From the NCBI GenBank assembly GCA_016873655.1, contig VGWI01000004.1:1-64000 (forward strand): a stretch of DNA of 64,000 bases. The letters run 5' to 3'. Origin of the DNA: Lentisphaerota bacterium. GTDB taxonomy: Bacteria > Verrucomicrobiota > Kiritimatiellia > UBA8416 > VGWI01. The position numbers and the translations under genes were made by a program. Within the stretch, counting starts at the first letter, position 1; the number at the start of each line of letters is the position of its first letter. A model generated the notes under the pieces. The model saw only the letters and a program-made list of their open reading frames with translations. It had not been told where the DNA came from and ran no database searches. Shown here piece by piece: positions 50,395 to 59,799 of the stretch.

Positions 50395-51024
50395 ATGGAT
50401 CGAATTGCCAGGACAAGGATTGTACCCGCCGCCACAGTGGAGAACACCGACCAGGCCCTGAAACTGGCCGGCGCGCTGATGGATGGCGGTCTGGATATCG
50501 TTGAATTCACGTTCAGAACCGAGGCAGCCGGGAAGGCGATCGCCGCGGTGGCGCGGGAGTTCCCTGACATGCTCGTGGGGGCCGGGACTGTTCTCAATGA
50601 AGACCAGGTTCGCCGGTCTGTTGACGCCGGGGCCGGGTTTGCGGTTGCTCCGGGACTGAATCCCAAGGTTGCTGAGTTGGCCAGGCGGATGGGGCTTTCC
50701 TTCATCCCGGGCGTCGCTACGCCGACGGAGATCGAGGCGGCGATGGCGCTCGGTATCAAGCTCCTGAAGTTCTTTCCTGCCGAGAACCTGGGCGGAATGA
50801 AGATGCTGAGCGCACTTTCCGGGCCTTACGGGCACACTGGCATCAAGTTTCTGCCCACCGGCGGAATCGGGGCTTCGAACGCCAGGGACTACCTCGCTTT
50901 GCCCATAGTCGCTGCCGTTGGCGGTTCCTGGATGGTCGCAAAGGAACTGGTCAAGGCTGGCGACTGGGCGAAAATAACGGCCCTTTCACGCGATGCGGTT
51001 GCGATGGTCGCGGCGTTGCGATAG
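50395..51024 (+). CDS. eda: Bifunctional KHG/KDPG aldolase
   Basis: TRIVPAATVENTDQALKLAGALMDGGLDIVEFTFRT; VGAGTVLNEDQV; FIPGVATPTEIEAAMALG; KFFPAENLGG; KFLPTGGI. Confidence 0.93.
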   Translation: MDRIARTRIVPAATVENTDQALKLAGALMDGGLDIVEFTFRTEAAGKAIAAVAREFPDMLVGAGTVLNEDQVRRSVDAGAGFAVAPGLNPKVAELARRMGLSFIPGVATPTEIEAAMALGIKLLKFFPAENLGGMKMLSALSGPYGHTGIKFLPTGGIGASNARDYLALPIVAAVGGSWMVAKELVKAGDWAKITALSRDAVAMVAALR

Positions 51025-51099
51025 GGCGATGCAGGAAGAACAGCGGCAGGATGCCCGCGCCAGAGTCGGCATTCTGCCGGGGCGGCGTTCGCCGTCTGT

Positions 51100-51266
51100 C
51101 AGCCCCTGGACTCTTCCCGGTTCCGCCTCTTGAGGTCTCCCGCCGCGATGCGGTCCTTGTTCAGGTCGGCGACGGCGACGACCAGGCCCCCGGGATGTTA
51201 CGCGAACTGCTTGACGTGCCCCTTGCCCATGCCAAGGCCGATTACGGCGACCTTCAGTTTCTCCAT
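51100..51266 (-). pseudogene. N-terminal remnant of a Gfo/Idh/MocA-family oxidoreductase with in-frame stop
   Basis: MEKLKVAVIGLGMGKGHVKQFA*HPGGLVVAVADLNKDRIAAGDLKRR: TAA inside an otherwise continuous Rossmann N-terminus. Confidence 0.7.
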
Positions 51267-51346
51267 GTTCCAGCCTTTCGGAATGAACGCGCCCCGCCTC
51301 TTGCCGGCGGCAATGGGGAGTGAAAGTAGTTTATTAGTACCGATAT

Positions 51347-51814
51347 TCAAGAGCGAACCGGCGCGGCCGGCGGCTCGAGCAGTATGGTGCGGCCATGGCC
51401 GTCCGGCGGCACGGAGAAGCGGATTCTGACGGCCGAAGCCGGGATCAGGTCGCCGGCCCGCTCGGCCCATTCAATCGCGGTGACGCCGCTCGAAAAGATG
51501 TACTCCTCCAGGCCAAGCGCGAGCGCCTCGTCGGGACTGGAGATGCGATAGAGGTCCACATGGTACAGCGGGCGTCCGGGGCCGCGATACTCGTTGGCTA
51601 TAGTGAATGTGGGGCTCGTGACAAGCCTTCCAATGCCCAGCGCCCTTGCGAGTCCCTGCGTGAAGCATGTTTTGCCGCTGCCGAGGTCGCCGGAGAGCGC
51701 CACCACGAGCGGCCCGGTCATCCGGGTCACGAGCAGCGATGCAAGCGCATGCGTCGTGGAAGTGTCAGGGCTGAGGAACGGCTGGTTCCACGGTATCTGC
51801 GCCGGACGTGTCAT
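51347..51814 (-). CDS. tsaE: tRNA threonylcarbamoyladenosine biosynthesis ATPase TsaE
   Basis: LSGDLGSGKTCFTQGLARALGI; VTSPTFTIANEYRG; LYHVDLYRI; VTAIEWAERAGD. Confidence 0.95.
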   Translation of the reverse strand: MTRPAQIPWNQPFLSPDTSTTHALASLLVTRMTGPLVVALSGDLGSGKTCFTQGLARALGIGRLVTSPTFTIANEYRGPGRPLYHVDLYRISSPDEALALGLEEYIFSSGVTAIEWAERAGDLIPASAVRIRFSVPPDGHGRTILLEPPAAPVRS

Positions 51815-52773
51815 GGCCTGTCGCCTCTCCGGAAATGATCGAAATGGGAACAACCGGGAACGGGTGTGCTGCCGCCTTTGCCGGAAAGGATCAGGTTTCC
51901 CTTGTTGGCGGTAATGCGTCCGATGCGGGTGCAAGGCAGGCTGAACATGGCGTGCCAGCGGGCGTCGAAAGCGTCGGCCTCTTCCGCGGGCAAAGTGAAC
52001 AGAAGCTCGAAATCCTCTCCGTCGTGGAGCGCGTGCTCGACCGGCGAGAGTCCATCGGCGGCCTGCGCGGCGGCGGGAGAAACGGGAATCAAGTCCTGCT
52101 CGATCACCGCCCCGACGCCGCTCATCTCGAGTATATGCATCATGTCCCGCGCAAGGCCGTCGCTGACGTCTATCGCGGAGGTGACGATTCCGGACTCCCG
52201 CAGCCAGATGCCTTCCCTGACGCGCGGTTCGAAGGAGAGATGGCGGCCGGCGATGCTGCATCCCAGTGAGCCGGTCACATAGACGGCATCGCCCGTCCCG
52301 GCGCCGGACCGGAGCAGCGCGCGCCCGGCGGGCACGCGTCCAACGGCGAAGATGTGCAGGGCAAGGTCCGATGAGCGCGCCGTATCGCCGCCCACAATGG
52401 CGAGTCCGTGGCGCGCGGCAAGGCCGGCGGCGCCGTCGTAGACCGCTTCCACGAATGCTGCTGGCGTATCCGGCGGCGCGGAAAGATCAATCAACGCCCA
52501 GTCCGGTTCCGCACCCATCGCGGCAAGATCGCTCAGGGCGCGGCCGGCAACCTTGTGGCCAACCGACCGGGGATCGGAGTCGGGCAGGAAGTGGGTTCCC
52601 TGTATCACCGCGTCGGAGGTCAGCACGAGATCGAACGCGGAGTCTGGCGTCGGCCTAACGACAGCGGCATCGTCGCCGATGCCGGTCACGACGCCGCGGG
52701 CCGGACCGAGCCTGCCGGCAAGGCGGCGGATAAGTTCGAGTTCTCCTACGTCGGCGAGAAGACCTTTACTCAT
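51811..52773 (-). CDS. thiL: Thiamine-monophosphate kinase
   Basis: GIGDDAAVVRP; LTSDAVIQGTHF; VGHKVAGRALSDLAAMGAEP; GGDTARSS; DVSDGLARDMMHI. Confidence 0.94.
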   Translation of the reverse strand: MSKGLLADVGELELIRRLAGRLGPARGVVTGIGDDAAVVRPTPDSAFDLVLTSDAVIQGTHFLPDSDPRSVGHKVAGRALSDLAAMGAEPDWALIDLSAPPDTPAAFVEAVYDGAAGLAARHGLAIVGGDTARSSDLALHIFAVGRVPAGRALLRSGAGTGDAVYVTGSLGCSIAGRHLSFEPRVREGIWLRESGIVTSAIDVSDGLARDMMHILEMSGVGAVIEQDLIPVSPAAAQAADGLSPVEHALHDGEDFELLFTLPAEEADAFDARWHAMFSLPCTRIGRITANKGNLILSGKGGSTPVPGCSHFDHFRRGDRP

Positions 52774-53857
52774 GACGGGTGGTATTGTCCAGACGCGGCA
52801 GCGTCGGGGCAAGCAGGTTCCGCAGTTCTGACTCGGCGTCGCGTGCAGTGAACCGTGCCACCCTCTCGCACTGTCCGCGCAGCACGGAACGGCGCAGCGG
52901 TGTCTCGCCGGCCAGCAGCCCCATCATTTCCGCAACGGCGGCGAAGTCCTTCTTCCTGAAGATGACCCCGGCACCGTCCATCGTTTCCGGCACCGCCCCG
53001 GCCTCGAAAGCGAGAACCGGCACGCCCGCCTTCATCGCTTCAAGCAGCGGGATACAGAAGCCTTCGTGTTCGCTCATGCAGACAAAGACCGACGCCGCGG
53101 CGTAGCATGCGTTGAGTTCCTCCTGCGGGATCGAGCCGGTGAAGAGCACGTTGCCGATGCCGGCCTCGCGGGCGGCCGCCCTGACATAGGCCGCGTACCT
53201 CTCGGTTCCGGCGTAGGAACCGGCGTGCACCAGGCGGGCGTCGGGGTCAACGAAACGCTGGAAGAAGGCGAACGCGGTGATGACATCCTCGATCTTCTTG
53301 TTCGGCGCGCCTCTTCCGACGAACAGGACATTGGTGCGGCCGTCGGCGAGGGCGCGGAGCATGCCGGGGGAGGTGCGGTCGAGACTCTCGAGTTCCAGGG
53401 CCAGGGGGAACACGCTCACGTCTCCGTAGCCCATCTCCCGGAGTTCGGCGGCGTTGAAGGCGCTGTCCGCAAGAACGATGTGCGCCGCGCCGGAGAGGGC
53501 GCACGCCTGGCGGCGTCCGAGCTCGAGGTTGGCCGCTGTTGACTGGTTGATCAGTCTGAAGAAGGACGATGGCGTTATGTTGTGGTAGAGGAGCACACGC
53601 CGGCAGGGCAGGACCTGGAACAGGTCGTTGGCGGGCGATCCGATTGACAGATGCAGAAGTGCGATGTCTTCCGGCGCGCATCGCAGGCCGGCGAGATCGC
53701 GGGCATCGCCCCTGAGCTCAGGCAGTATCCGGCGGGTCTCGCAGTAGATATCGGAGGCGAATCCCCAGCGCCGGAACATATCGCGCAGCACGCGCGCCTC
53801 GTTGCTGATGGCATCGCTCTTCGCGTAACCTGCCACGAGCTGGTGAATCGAAGGCAT
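52766..53857 (-). CDS. Glycosyltransferase (GT-B, family 4-like)
   Basis: VLFVGRGAPNKKIEDVITAF; VLFTGSIPQEELNACYAAASVFVCMSEHEGFCIPLLEAMKAGVPVLAFEAGAVPETM. Confidence 0.93.
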   Translation of the reverse strand: MPSIHQLVAGYAKSDAISNEARVLRDMFRRWGFASDIYCETRRILPELRGDARDLAGLRCAPEDIALLHLSIGSPANDLFQVLPCRRVLLYHNITPSSFFRLINQSTAANLELGRRQACALSGAAHIVLADSAFNAAELREMGYGDVSVFPLALELESLDRTSPGMLRALADGRTNVLFVGRGAPNKKIEDVITAFAFFQRFVDPDARLVHAGSYAGTERYAAYVRAAAREAGIGNVLFTGSIPQEELNACYAAASVFVCMSEHEGFCIPLLEAMKAGVPVLAFEAGAVPETMDGAGVIFRKKDFAAVAEMMGLLAGETPLRRSVLRGQCERVARFTARDAESELRNLLAPTLPRLDNTTRHE

Positions 53858-53886
53858 AGTCAACGGCTCTCCGGCCTCCGGCGTCC

Positions 53887-55410
53887 TCACCGCGCTTCCG
53901 CGCCGCAGCCGTGTGTCGCGGACGGCCGCGACGCTTCGCCGGCAAGCTTCTCGCGTACATTATCGTCGGTGGGATCGGCGGCAAGACTCTTCTTCCAGCA
54001 TTCGGCGGCATCTTCCCTCCTGCCGAGTGCATCGTAGACGTCGCCGAGGTGGTCAAGGACCACCGGATCCTCCGGCAGCAGCGCGGCCGCCTTCAGCATC
54101 AGCTCGAGGGCCTCCCCGAACTTGCCCTCCCGGTAAGCCACCCATGCGAGCGTGTCCACGTATGCCCCGTTTGCCGGTTCGAGTTCGAGTGCGTGTTCCA
54201 CGAGCCTCCTTGCTTCTCCAAGGTTGATGCCGGCGTCGGCCCACATGTAGGCGAGGTAGTTCAGAATGGCGTGGTCGTCAGGGTACTTCTCCAGCCCGCG
54301 CCGGAACACCTCCTCGGCCTGGCGGTGTTCTCCGGCCTGTTCGCATGCGGAACCGAAGTGGAGGTAGAAAGCACTGGTGAGTGGCTTTTCCGGTGATGAG
54401 GCGGCGACCTGTTCGGCCAGCCGGAACGATTCCACCGCTTCCTCAAGTTTGCCGTCCTGCATCTGGAAAACGGCCACCGAGAGCAGAATCGTCTGGTCGC
54501 CGGGCATGCGGGCGAGGGCGCGGGACAGGGTGCCGGCTGCCTTGTCCCGGTCGGTCCCGCGCTGGAGCAGGGCGAGGTTGACGAAGGCGTCTGGCCTTGG
54601 CGCGGCGCTGCGGGTGACAGTGTCGAGATGGCGGATTGCCGCATCCTTGTCGCCCATATCCTCGTAAAGCCCGGCCAGGAGCATCCTGATATCGTTTTCG
54701 TTTTCGGGCGAGTCGGGCAGAAGAAACTCAAAGCACGCCGCGGCCCGGCTAATCTCCCTCGCGGAAACGAAGTCGGCCGCCATCCTGTAGCAGAATGAGA
54801 CCAGAGTTTGCGGGTTGGATGCCTTCTTCCGGCCGTCAGAAATCGCTTCCAGCGCTTCCTGGTCGCGTTTCGCTGAGAAGAGGACGCGGACAAGCTGAAT
54901 GTGCAGAACATCGTACTGCGGTGCGATCTCGACCGCTTTCCGGTAGTGCCTTACCGCGTCGTCCGTTCTGCCGGCGGCCTCGCATGCGACTGCCAGATCC
55001 GCGCGCGCAAGGCTTCGCGGTTCGCGTTTGCAGGCTTGTTCGAGGAGGCTGATCGCCTCGTCCATCCTGCCGGTGCGCAAGAGCGCGGCAGCCGCCCTTG
55101 CCGTCACACGGTAGGCGTCCGGGTCCAGCTCGTGAGCTCGGACCAGCATGTCGGCTGCGTCGTCCGACTGCAACCCGCCGTCCGCTTCCCTGACCGCCGC
55201 GGTTGCGTAGAGGGCGAGCGCCCTCGCCGTTGCGAGTTCGGAATCGTCAAGCCGCGGGGAGGTCCGGCGCATGGAAGCGCACGAAGCTGCCAGGGCTGCA
55301 ATGAAAACAAGAACCGGCGTGCAATGGGCGAGCCGGGACACGGGAACCCGAGTGCCGCGCCATGCATGCGGCGCGGCGCGGGCTCTACTTGTTCTTGTGA
55401 CGCAAAGCAC
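53887..55410 (-). CDS. TPR-repeat protein (probable lipoprotein)
   Basis: Repeated A...LL..AC...P...........AA....A...Y..A...AP; FRRGLEKYPDDHAILNYLAYMWADAGINLGEARRLVEHALELEPANGAYVDTLAWV. Start uncertain, overlaps the small ORF at 55385-55474. Confidence 0.85.
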   Translation of the reverse strand: MLCVTRTSRARAAPHAWRGTRVPVSRLAHCTPVLVFIAALAASCASMRRTSPRLDDSELATARALALYATAAVREADGGLQSDDAADMLVRAHELDPDAYRVTARAAAALLRTGRMDEAISLLEQACKREPRSLARADLAVACEAAGRTDDAVRHYRKAVEIAPQYDVLHIQLVRVLFSAKRDQEALEAISDGRKKASNPQTLVSFCYRMAADFVSAREISRAAACFEFLLPDSPENENDIRMLLAGLYEDMGDKDAAIRHLDTVTRSAAPRPDAFVNLALLQRGTDRDKAAGTLSRALARMPGDQTILLSVAVFQMQDGKLEEAVESFRLAEQVAASSPEKPLTSAFYLHFGSACEQAGEHRQAEEVFRRGLEKYPDDHAILNYLAYMWADAGINLGEARRLVEHALELEPANGAYVDTLAWVAYREGKFGEALELMLKAAALLPEDPVVLDHLGDVYDALGRREDAAECWKKSLAADPTDDNVREKLAGEASRPSATHGCGAEAR

Positions 55411-55474
55411 GCTGCCGTTTCCGGTACTTGTGCTTGGACATCTTCTTCGTGCGCTTCTTCTTGATGCTGCCCAC
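55385..55474 (-). CDS. Very small basic protein, AURKAIP1/COX24-domain (mS38-like) family
   Basis: GTG start, (M)GSIKKKRTKKMSKHKYRKRQRALRHKNK stop; AGGAGG upstream; below the ORF-track length cutoff. Confidence 0.75.
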   Translation of the reverse strand: MGSIKKKRTKKMSKHKYRKRQRALRHKNK

Positions 55475-55522
55475 GGCGTATCCCTCCTTGTTGGTCCTGT
55501 GCCCGTGCCGGCGTGTGCCGGC

Positions 55523-56395
55523 CTAAGCGATTATCTTGTTGATCGGCAGTTCGACGATCCCTTCCGCGCCGACTTCCTTGAGCCGCGGAATTATCTCCCT
55601 TACCGTATTCTCGTCTATAACGGTCTCGACCGCCACCCAATCGCCCTGCGCAAGGCCGCTGACAGTCGGCGCGTGCAGGGACGGGAGCATGTCCGTCACC
55701 CTGCCCACGAGCCCCGTCGGTACGTTCATCTTCAGCAGGACCTTGTGCTCGGCGGCGAGCGCGCCCTTGAGCAGGAGAGCCAGACGCTCGATCTTGCAGC
55801 GCTTCCACTGGTCAGCCCATGCCGCCCGGCCCGCGATCATCCGCGTGGTTGACTGCAGGACTTCCTCCACGATGCGGAGCTTGTTCGCGCGCAGGGATGA
55901 ACCGGTTTCGGTAAGTTCCACGATCGCGTCAACCAGATCCGGCGCCTTCGCCTCGGTGGCGCCCCAAGAGAATTCGATGTCGGCAGTCACGCCTCGCTCT
56001 TCGAGGAAGCGGCGGGTAAGGCCGACGGCCTCGGTTGCTATGCGCTTGCCCTGCAGGTCTTCCACGCGGCGGATGGCAGAATCTTCCGGCACGGCAAGAA
56101 CCCATCGGACGGGGCGGAAGCCCTGCTTGGCATAGAGCAGCTCGCAGACCTCGTGCACGTCGGACCCGTTCTCCACCACCCAGTCATGTCCGGTGATGCC
56201 GGCGTCGAGGACGCCGAGTTCGACATAGCGGCTTATCTCCTGCGCCCGCAGAAGCCTTGCCTCTATCTCGGGATCATCCACGTCCGGCGCGTAGGACCGC
56301 GATGTGGCCTTAACGGTGTAGCCGGCCTTCTGCATTATTGCGAAGGTCGTTTCCTGGAGGCTGCCCTTGGGCAGGCCTAGAACAAGCTTCTTCAT
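55523..56395 (-). CDS. hisG: ATP phosphoribosyltransferase (long form)
   Basis: LVLGLPKGSLQETTFAIMQKAGY; VELGVLDAGITGHDWVVENG; KRIATEAVGLTRRFLEERGV; DLVDAIVELTETGSSLRANKLRIVEEVLQST. Confidence 0.95.
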   Translation of the reverse strand: MKKLVLGLPKGSLQETTFAIMQKAGYTVKATSRSYAPDVDDPEIEARLLRAQEISRYVELGVLDAGITGHDWVVENGSDVHEVCELLYAKQGFRPVRWVLAVPEDSAIRRVEDLQGKRIATEAVGLTRRFLEERGVTADIEFSWGATEAKAPDLVDAIVELTETGSSLRANKLRIVEEVLQSTTRMIAGRAAWADQWKRCKIERLALLLKGALAAEHKVLLKMNVPTGLVGRVTDMLPSLHAPTVSGLAQGDWVAVETVIDENTVREIIPRLKEVGAEGIVELPINKIIA

Positions 56396-56491
56396 CTTCC
56401 CCCTGCATTCCTTCCAGTGAATTGGAGCGGCGACATTATGCAGATTCCGGCCTGTTAGTCCACCCGTAATGCGGGCCGGCATGGGGAACAG

Positions 56492-56615
56492 TGATGTCTT
56501 CCTGTAGCCTCGGCACGCCAGCCTTCGCTTGCTGTTGAGACGGCGAGCTACGGCTCGGCACGCCAGGGCCGCGTTGCCGAGGGGAGGGGCGCGCCCCTGC
56601 GTGGCGCGGCTACAG
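56492..56615. repeat. Dispersed intergenic repeat family A, copy 1 (~124 bp)
   Basis: tgatgtcttcctgtagcc...gccttcgcttgctgttga...cagggccgcgttgccgaggggaggggcgcgcccctgcgtggcgcggctacag. Confidence 0.85.
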
Positions 56616-56630
56616 ATAGGGAATCAAGAC

Positions 56631-56707
56631 TGGTGGGCGATACAGGACTCGAACCTGTGACATTCACGGTGTAAACGTGACGCTCTAACCAACTGAGCTA
56701 ATCGCCC
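56631..56707 (-). tRNA. tRNA-Val (anticodon TAC), encoded CCA
   Basis: Minus strand GGGCGATTAGCTCAGTTGGTTAGAGCGTCACGTTTACACCGTGAATGTCACAGGTTCGAGTCCTGTATCGCCCACCA. Confidence 0.96.
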
Positions 56708-56720
56708 CGGGAATGCGCGG

Positions 56721-56749
56721 AGAATACACGAGCCGGTCAGCCCCTTCAA
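56721..56749 (-). promoter_or_regulatory. Sigma70-like promoter for tRNA-Val
   Basis: Minus strand TTGAAG-17 nt-TATTCT just upstream of the tRNA. Confidence 0.6.
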
Positions 56750-56819
56750 GAGTTGCGGCGTGGCGAACCGATCTGTTACGTTGCGCCCATTCGCAGGCTG
56801 CGGGAAGGCCGGGAAAATC

Positions 56820-57461
56820 ATGACTTCGACGGGAACGGATTCGAGACTGAAGCTGGCTGTGCTGGGGTCAGGGCGGGGCACGAATCTGCAATCAATCATG
56901 GACGCCTGCGCGGGAGGCGCGATTCCCGTCCAAGTGGTCTGCGTGCTCTCCGACGTGAAGGATGCATACATTCTCGAGAGAGCCCGGCATGGCGGAATAC
57001 CGGCGGAATTCGTGGATGCCGGGCCTTTTCGGACGAAACTCGAGGGGGCGGGTGAGAAGCGCTACATTGAGCGGTTGCGTCACTACGGGGCGGAGGCTGT
57101 GGCGCTGGCGGGCTTCATGCGTATCGTGAAGCGTGGGTTGCTGGATGCTTTCCGGGGCAGGATACTGAACATACACCCCGCCCTTCTGCCTGCGTTCCCG
57201 GGGCTGGAGTCATGGAAACAGGCGCTTGACTACGGGGCCAAGGTGGCGGGCTGCACGGTGCATCTTGTGGACGAGGGGACAGACACCGGACCGATAGTTG
57301 TGCAGCGCGCCGTGCCGGTTCTTGAAGACGACACACCCGAAACGCTTCACGCCCGCATACAGGAACAGGAACACATCGCATACCCGGAGGCCCTTCGCGC
57401 TCTTGCCTCGCGCCGGGTCAGAATCGAAGGAAGGCGCGTGCGGATGGGACAGAAGGCCTGA
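56820..57461 (+). CDS. purN: Phosphoribosylglycinamide formyltransferase
   Basis: LAVLGSGRGTNLQSIMDAC; VALAGFMRIV; ILNIHPALLPAFPG; GCTVHLVDEGTDTGPIVVQRAVPV. Confidence 0.95.
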   Translation: MTSTGTDSRLKLAVLGSGRGTNLQSIMDACAGGAIPVQVVCVLSDVKDAYILERARHGGIPAEFVDAGPFRTKLEGAGEKRYIERLRHYGAEAVALAGFMRIVKRGLLDAFRGRILNIHPALLPAFPGLESWKQALDYGAKVAGCTVHLVDEGTDTGPIVVQRAVPVLEDDTPETLHARIQEQEHIAYPEALRALASRRVRIEGRRVRMGQKA

Positions 57462-57601
57462 GCGACGGAATCAGCGCTGAGATTCTGTGTGGGTTGCGGT
57501 GGTCGTGGAATGTCACGCCACAATGGGACGCTCAATAGGTCCACGGATCGCTCTTCCTGCCCTCGCTTCACCGGCCTTCGTCCGCTGACGCAGGACTACG
57601 C

Positions 57602-57663
57602 CGCGGGTTGGAGCCGGGGCGACTGCGCCCCGGTTCTTCCGGCCTGAGGTCGGGCTGGCTCCA
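57602..57663. repeat. Dispersed repeat family B, divergent copy
   Basis: gcgggttggagccggggcgactgcgccccggttcttccggcctgaggtcgggctggctccagg. Confidence 0.65.
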
Positions 57664-57694
57664 GGAGGTCGTCGCGCTTTGGCGCGGCGGAAGG

Positions 57695-58684
57695 TCAGTC
57701 CCGTTCCGGGTCGGGGCCGGTGCTTTCCGCCAGCCAGGCTTCTTCCGATTCGTGGACGCAGCCGGGGTTGCGGCAGTACTTCACGCGCCTGTCGTATCGG
57801 ATGGAAATGAACGCCCTGCGGCATGCCCTGCAACGGCGCACGTGCGGACGGGCCACGATAAGGCGCTTCAGCAGCGGGAGCGAATTCGCGCCGTCCGGCG
57901 GGAATTCGGCCTGATCGAACTCGGGTTCGGCGAGCCTCTCGCCGGCGATCGGCTTCATCCATTCAGAGCAATCCCAGCCCAGCATCTCCTGCAATCTGGC
58001 GATGTCGGGCGCGAAGGAGCGAAGCAGCCGCGCGCGGGTTTGGGGCGGCACCGGATCGTAGTTCTGGGAGAAAATGCTGCGGGGCTCAGGCATGTGCGCG
58101 CCGACATCCACTTCCAGGAACCCGTAAACGCGGCGCAGGACGTCGTGGTGCCGTCGCTGCAGGTCTTCGTTCTTGATGCAGAGAACCTGCGATTCAGGGA
58201 ATACCGACAGGATACGTTCGATCTGAGGCGCGTAGAACCCCCGGTCAACGTAGGAGTGTACGCGGTCCGGGAACGGCCAGACCGCGCGGCGACGGTCCTT
58301 CTCGATCCCGATTGCCTGTTCGAACGGCAGTTTCTCCGCGCCGCGCTTGAGTTCCATCTGGTAGTGCGACCACGCGCGGTCAACCGGGTTGCGCAACAGG
58401 ATGATGAGCTTCATTTCGGGGTTGTAGGCGTGAATGCGCCGGGCCGTTGCCGGCCAGTATGAGTAGGCGGGGGTTGTTTCGCCCGCGAAGCGTTTGCCGT
58501 CCATGTCGAAGCACCGGTGATAGATATCGAATGGAGGGGTCTTCCTGGCGAAGAACTCCTCGTGGTCGAAGAAATGGGTCTCGCGCTTGCGCGAGAGGGC
58601 GAGTTCCGGATGGCCGCGCAGGAACCCGGTAAGCGCCGTCGTGCCGCCTTTCTGGACTCCGGCTATGCAGAAGGCCGTTTTCAC
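57695..58684 (-). CDS. Sulfotransferase-family protein with C-terminal Cys-rich (zinc-ribbon-like) extension
   Basis: FCIAGVQKGGTTALTGFL (PSB loop), IILLRNPVDRAWSHYQME (3'-PB), C-terminal CRACRRAFISIRYDRRVKYCRNPGC. Confidence 0.88.
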   Translation of the reverse strand: MKTAFCIAGVQKGGTTALTGFLRGHPELALSRKRETHFFDHEEFFARKTPPFDIYHRCFDMDGKRFAGETTPAYSYWPATARRIHAYNPEMKLIILLRNPVDRAWSHYQMELKRGAEKLPFEQAIGIEKDRRRAVWPFPDRVHSYVDRGFYAPQIERILSVFPESQVLCIKNEDLQRRHHDVLRRVYGFLEVDVGAHMPEPRSIFSQNYDPVPPQTRARLLRSFAPDIARLQEMLGWDCSEWMKPIAGERLAEPEFDQAEFPPDGANSLPLLKRLIVARPHVRRCRACRRAFISIRYDRRVKYCRNPGCVHESEEAWLAESTGPDPERD

Positions 58685-59799
58685 CGCGGCGATTCTCCGG
58701 GCTCTGCAAGAAGTGATGCCAGGTCCAGACTCTCAACCAGGCCGCGCAGGCGGGAGACCGCTTCGGCGGCCTGTGTTCCGGTGCGGATGGAGGACGATCC
58801 ATCAGCCACGGCGGCGAGGATCGAGTCGCTCACCGCCGGGGAGAAGTGGGTGAGGTCTTTGTAGTTCGAGAAGTCGCATACCACGGATGCGTCGGCCTGA
58901 AAATCGAAGACACTGATGTTGGGGTGCGATATGAGCTCGGAGATCAGGAACGCCTTGAACGCAAGGACGTCCTCAAGCCAGCCCTTTCGCCGCATGTCTT
59001 CCCAGGCAAGAATGGAGTAAGGAGGAAAGAAGACCGCGATATGGACATCCGACGACCGGTTGAGGAGCGGTCGGACGAAGCGTCGGTAGTTCCTTTTCAG
59101 AGCGTCCAGGCTGTGGGTTTCCGGCCTGTAGGAACGGTGGAAGGTGCCGCGCCGCCATTCAGCGAGAACCTGTTCGCGTCCGTATGTGTAGCGCCCGCCG
59201 GAAAACGCGAGGTTGTCCCAGTCAAAGTGCTCAGGCCACAGCCCGAACGCCCGGCCTATCAGCGTCTTGACCGAGAGAACGGCGGCATCCGGGTCAAGGA
59301 GGTATCGGTAGTCGTCCCACGGCGTGTTGTTGTACAGGTGGGCCGGCATCCGGCTCAGTCCTGTATCATTGTCAGAAAACGAGTACACGTCCACGCCCCA
59401 GATGATTCGCCGGACCGTCGGCGCCGCAAGGGCAAGAGAGAGGATCGAGGCCTGTTCCTCGATGGTTGCTCCGTTCACGGCAACGTTGGCGGCCATGCCC
59501 GGGGAAGAAGCCTCAATCTGCGACGGACGTATGTCGCGCACCATGGATGTGCCTACAACGACTGTTTCGCACGGACGGTGAGAGAGGAGTCCGGGGATTA
59601 TGGATCGGATTGAGCGGAGGGTGCCCTTCAGGTAAGGCGGGCGACCGTGCCGTCCGTCGCGGTAGTGGAGGAGGGGGTCCACCGCAAAATTGAGCGCTGC
59701 TGCGGCGGCCGCCGTACCGAAGGTTACGGCCAGAACAATCGAGAACCACTTGCCGGGCGGCATGGCTTGCCGCACTTCCGAGCCGCAGTCAGGCGTCAT
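58681..59799 (-). CDS. Membrane-anchored SGNH/AlgJ-DHHW-like protein
   Basis: N-terminal TM; VVVGTSMVRDIRPSQIE; DFSNYKDLTHFSPAVSDSIL; 4-nt overlap with the sulfotransferase gene. Confidence 0.6.
   Translation of the reverse strand: MTPDCGSEVRQAMPPGKWFSIVLAVTFGTAAAAAALNFAVDPLLHYRDGRHGRPPYLKGTLRSIRSIIPGLLSHRPCETVVVGTSMVRDIRPSQIEASSPGMAANVAVNGATIEEQASILSLALAAPTVRRIIWGVDVYSFSDNDTGLSRMPAHLYNNTPWDDYRYLLDPDAAVLSVKTLIGRAFGLWPEHFDWDNLAFSGGRYTYGREQVLAEWRRGTFHRSYRPETHSLDALKRNYRRFVRPLLNRSSDVHIAVFFPPYSILAWEDMRRKGWLEDVLAFKAFLISELISHPNISVFDFQADASVVCDFSNYKDLTHFSPAVSDSILAAVADGSSSIRTGTQAAEAVSRLRGLVESLDLASLLAEPGESPR

Noticed and set aside
56492-56615. Family A repeat as an insertion sequence or structured ncRNA
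   Set aside because: Too short for a transposase and no ORF; no evidence for a specific RNA family, so kept only as a dispersed repeat.
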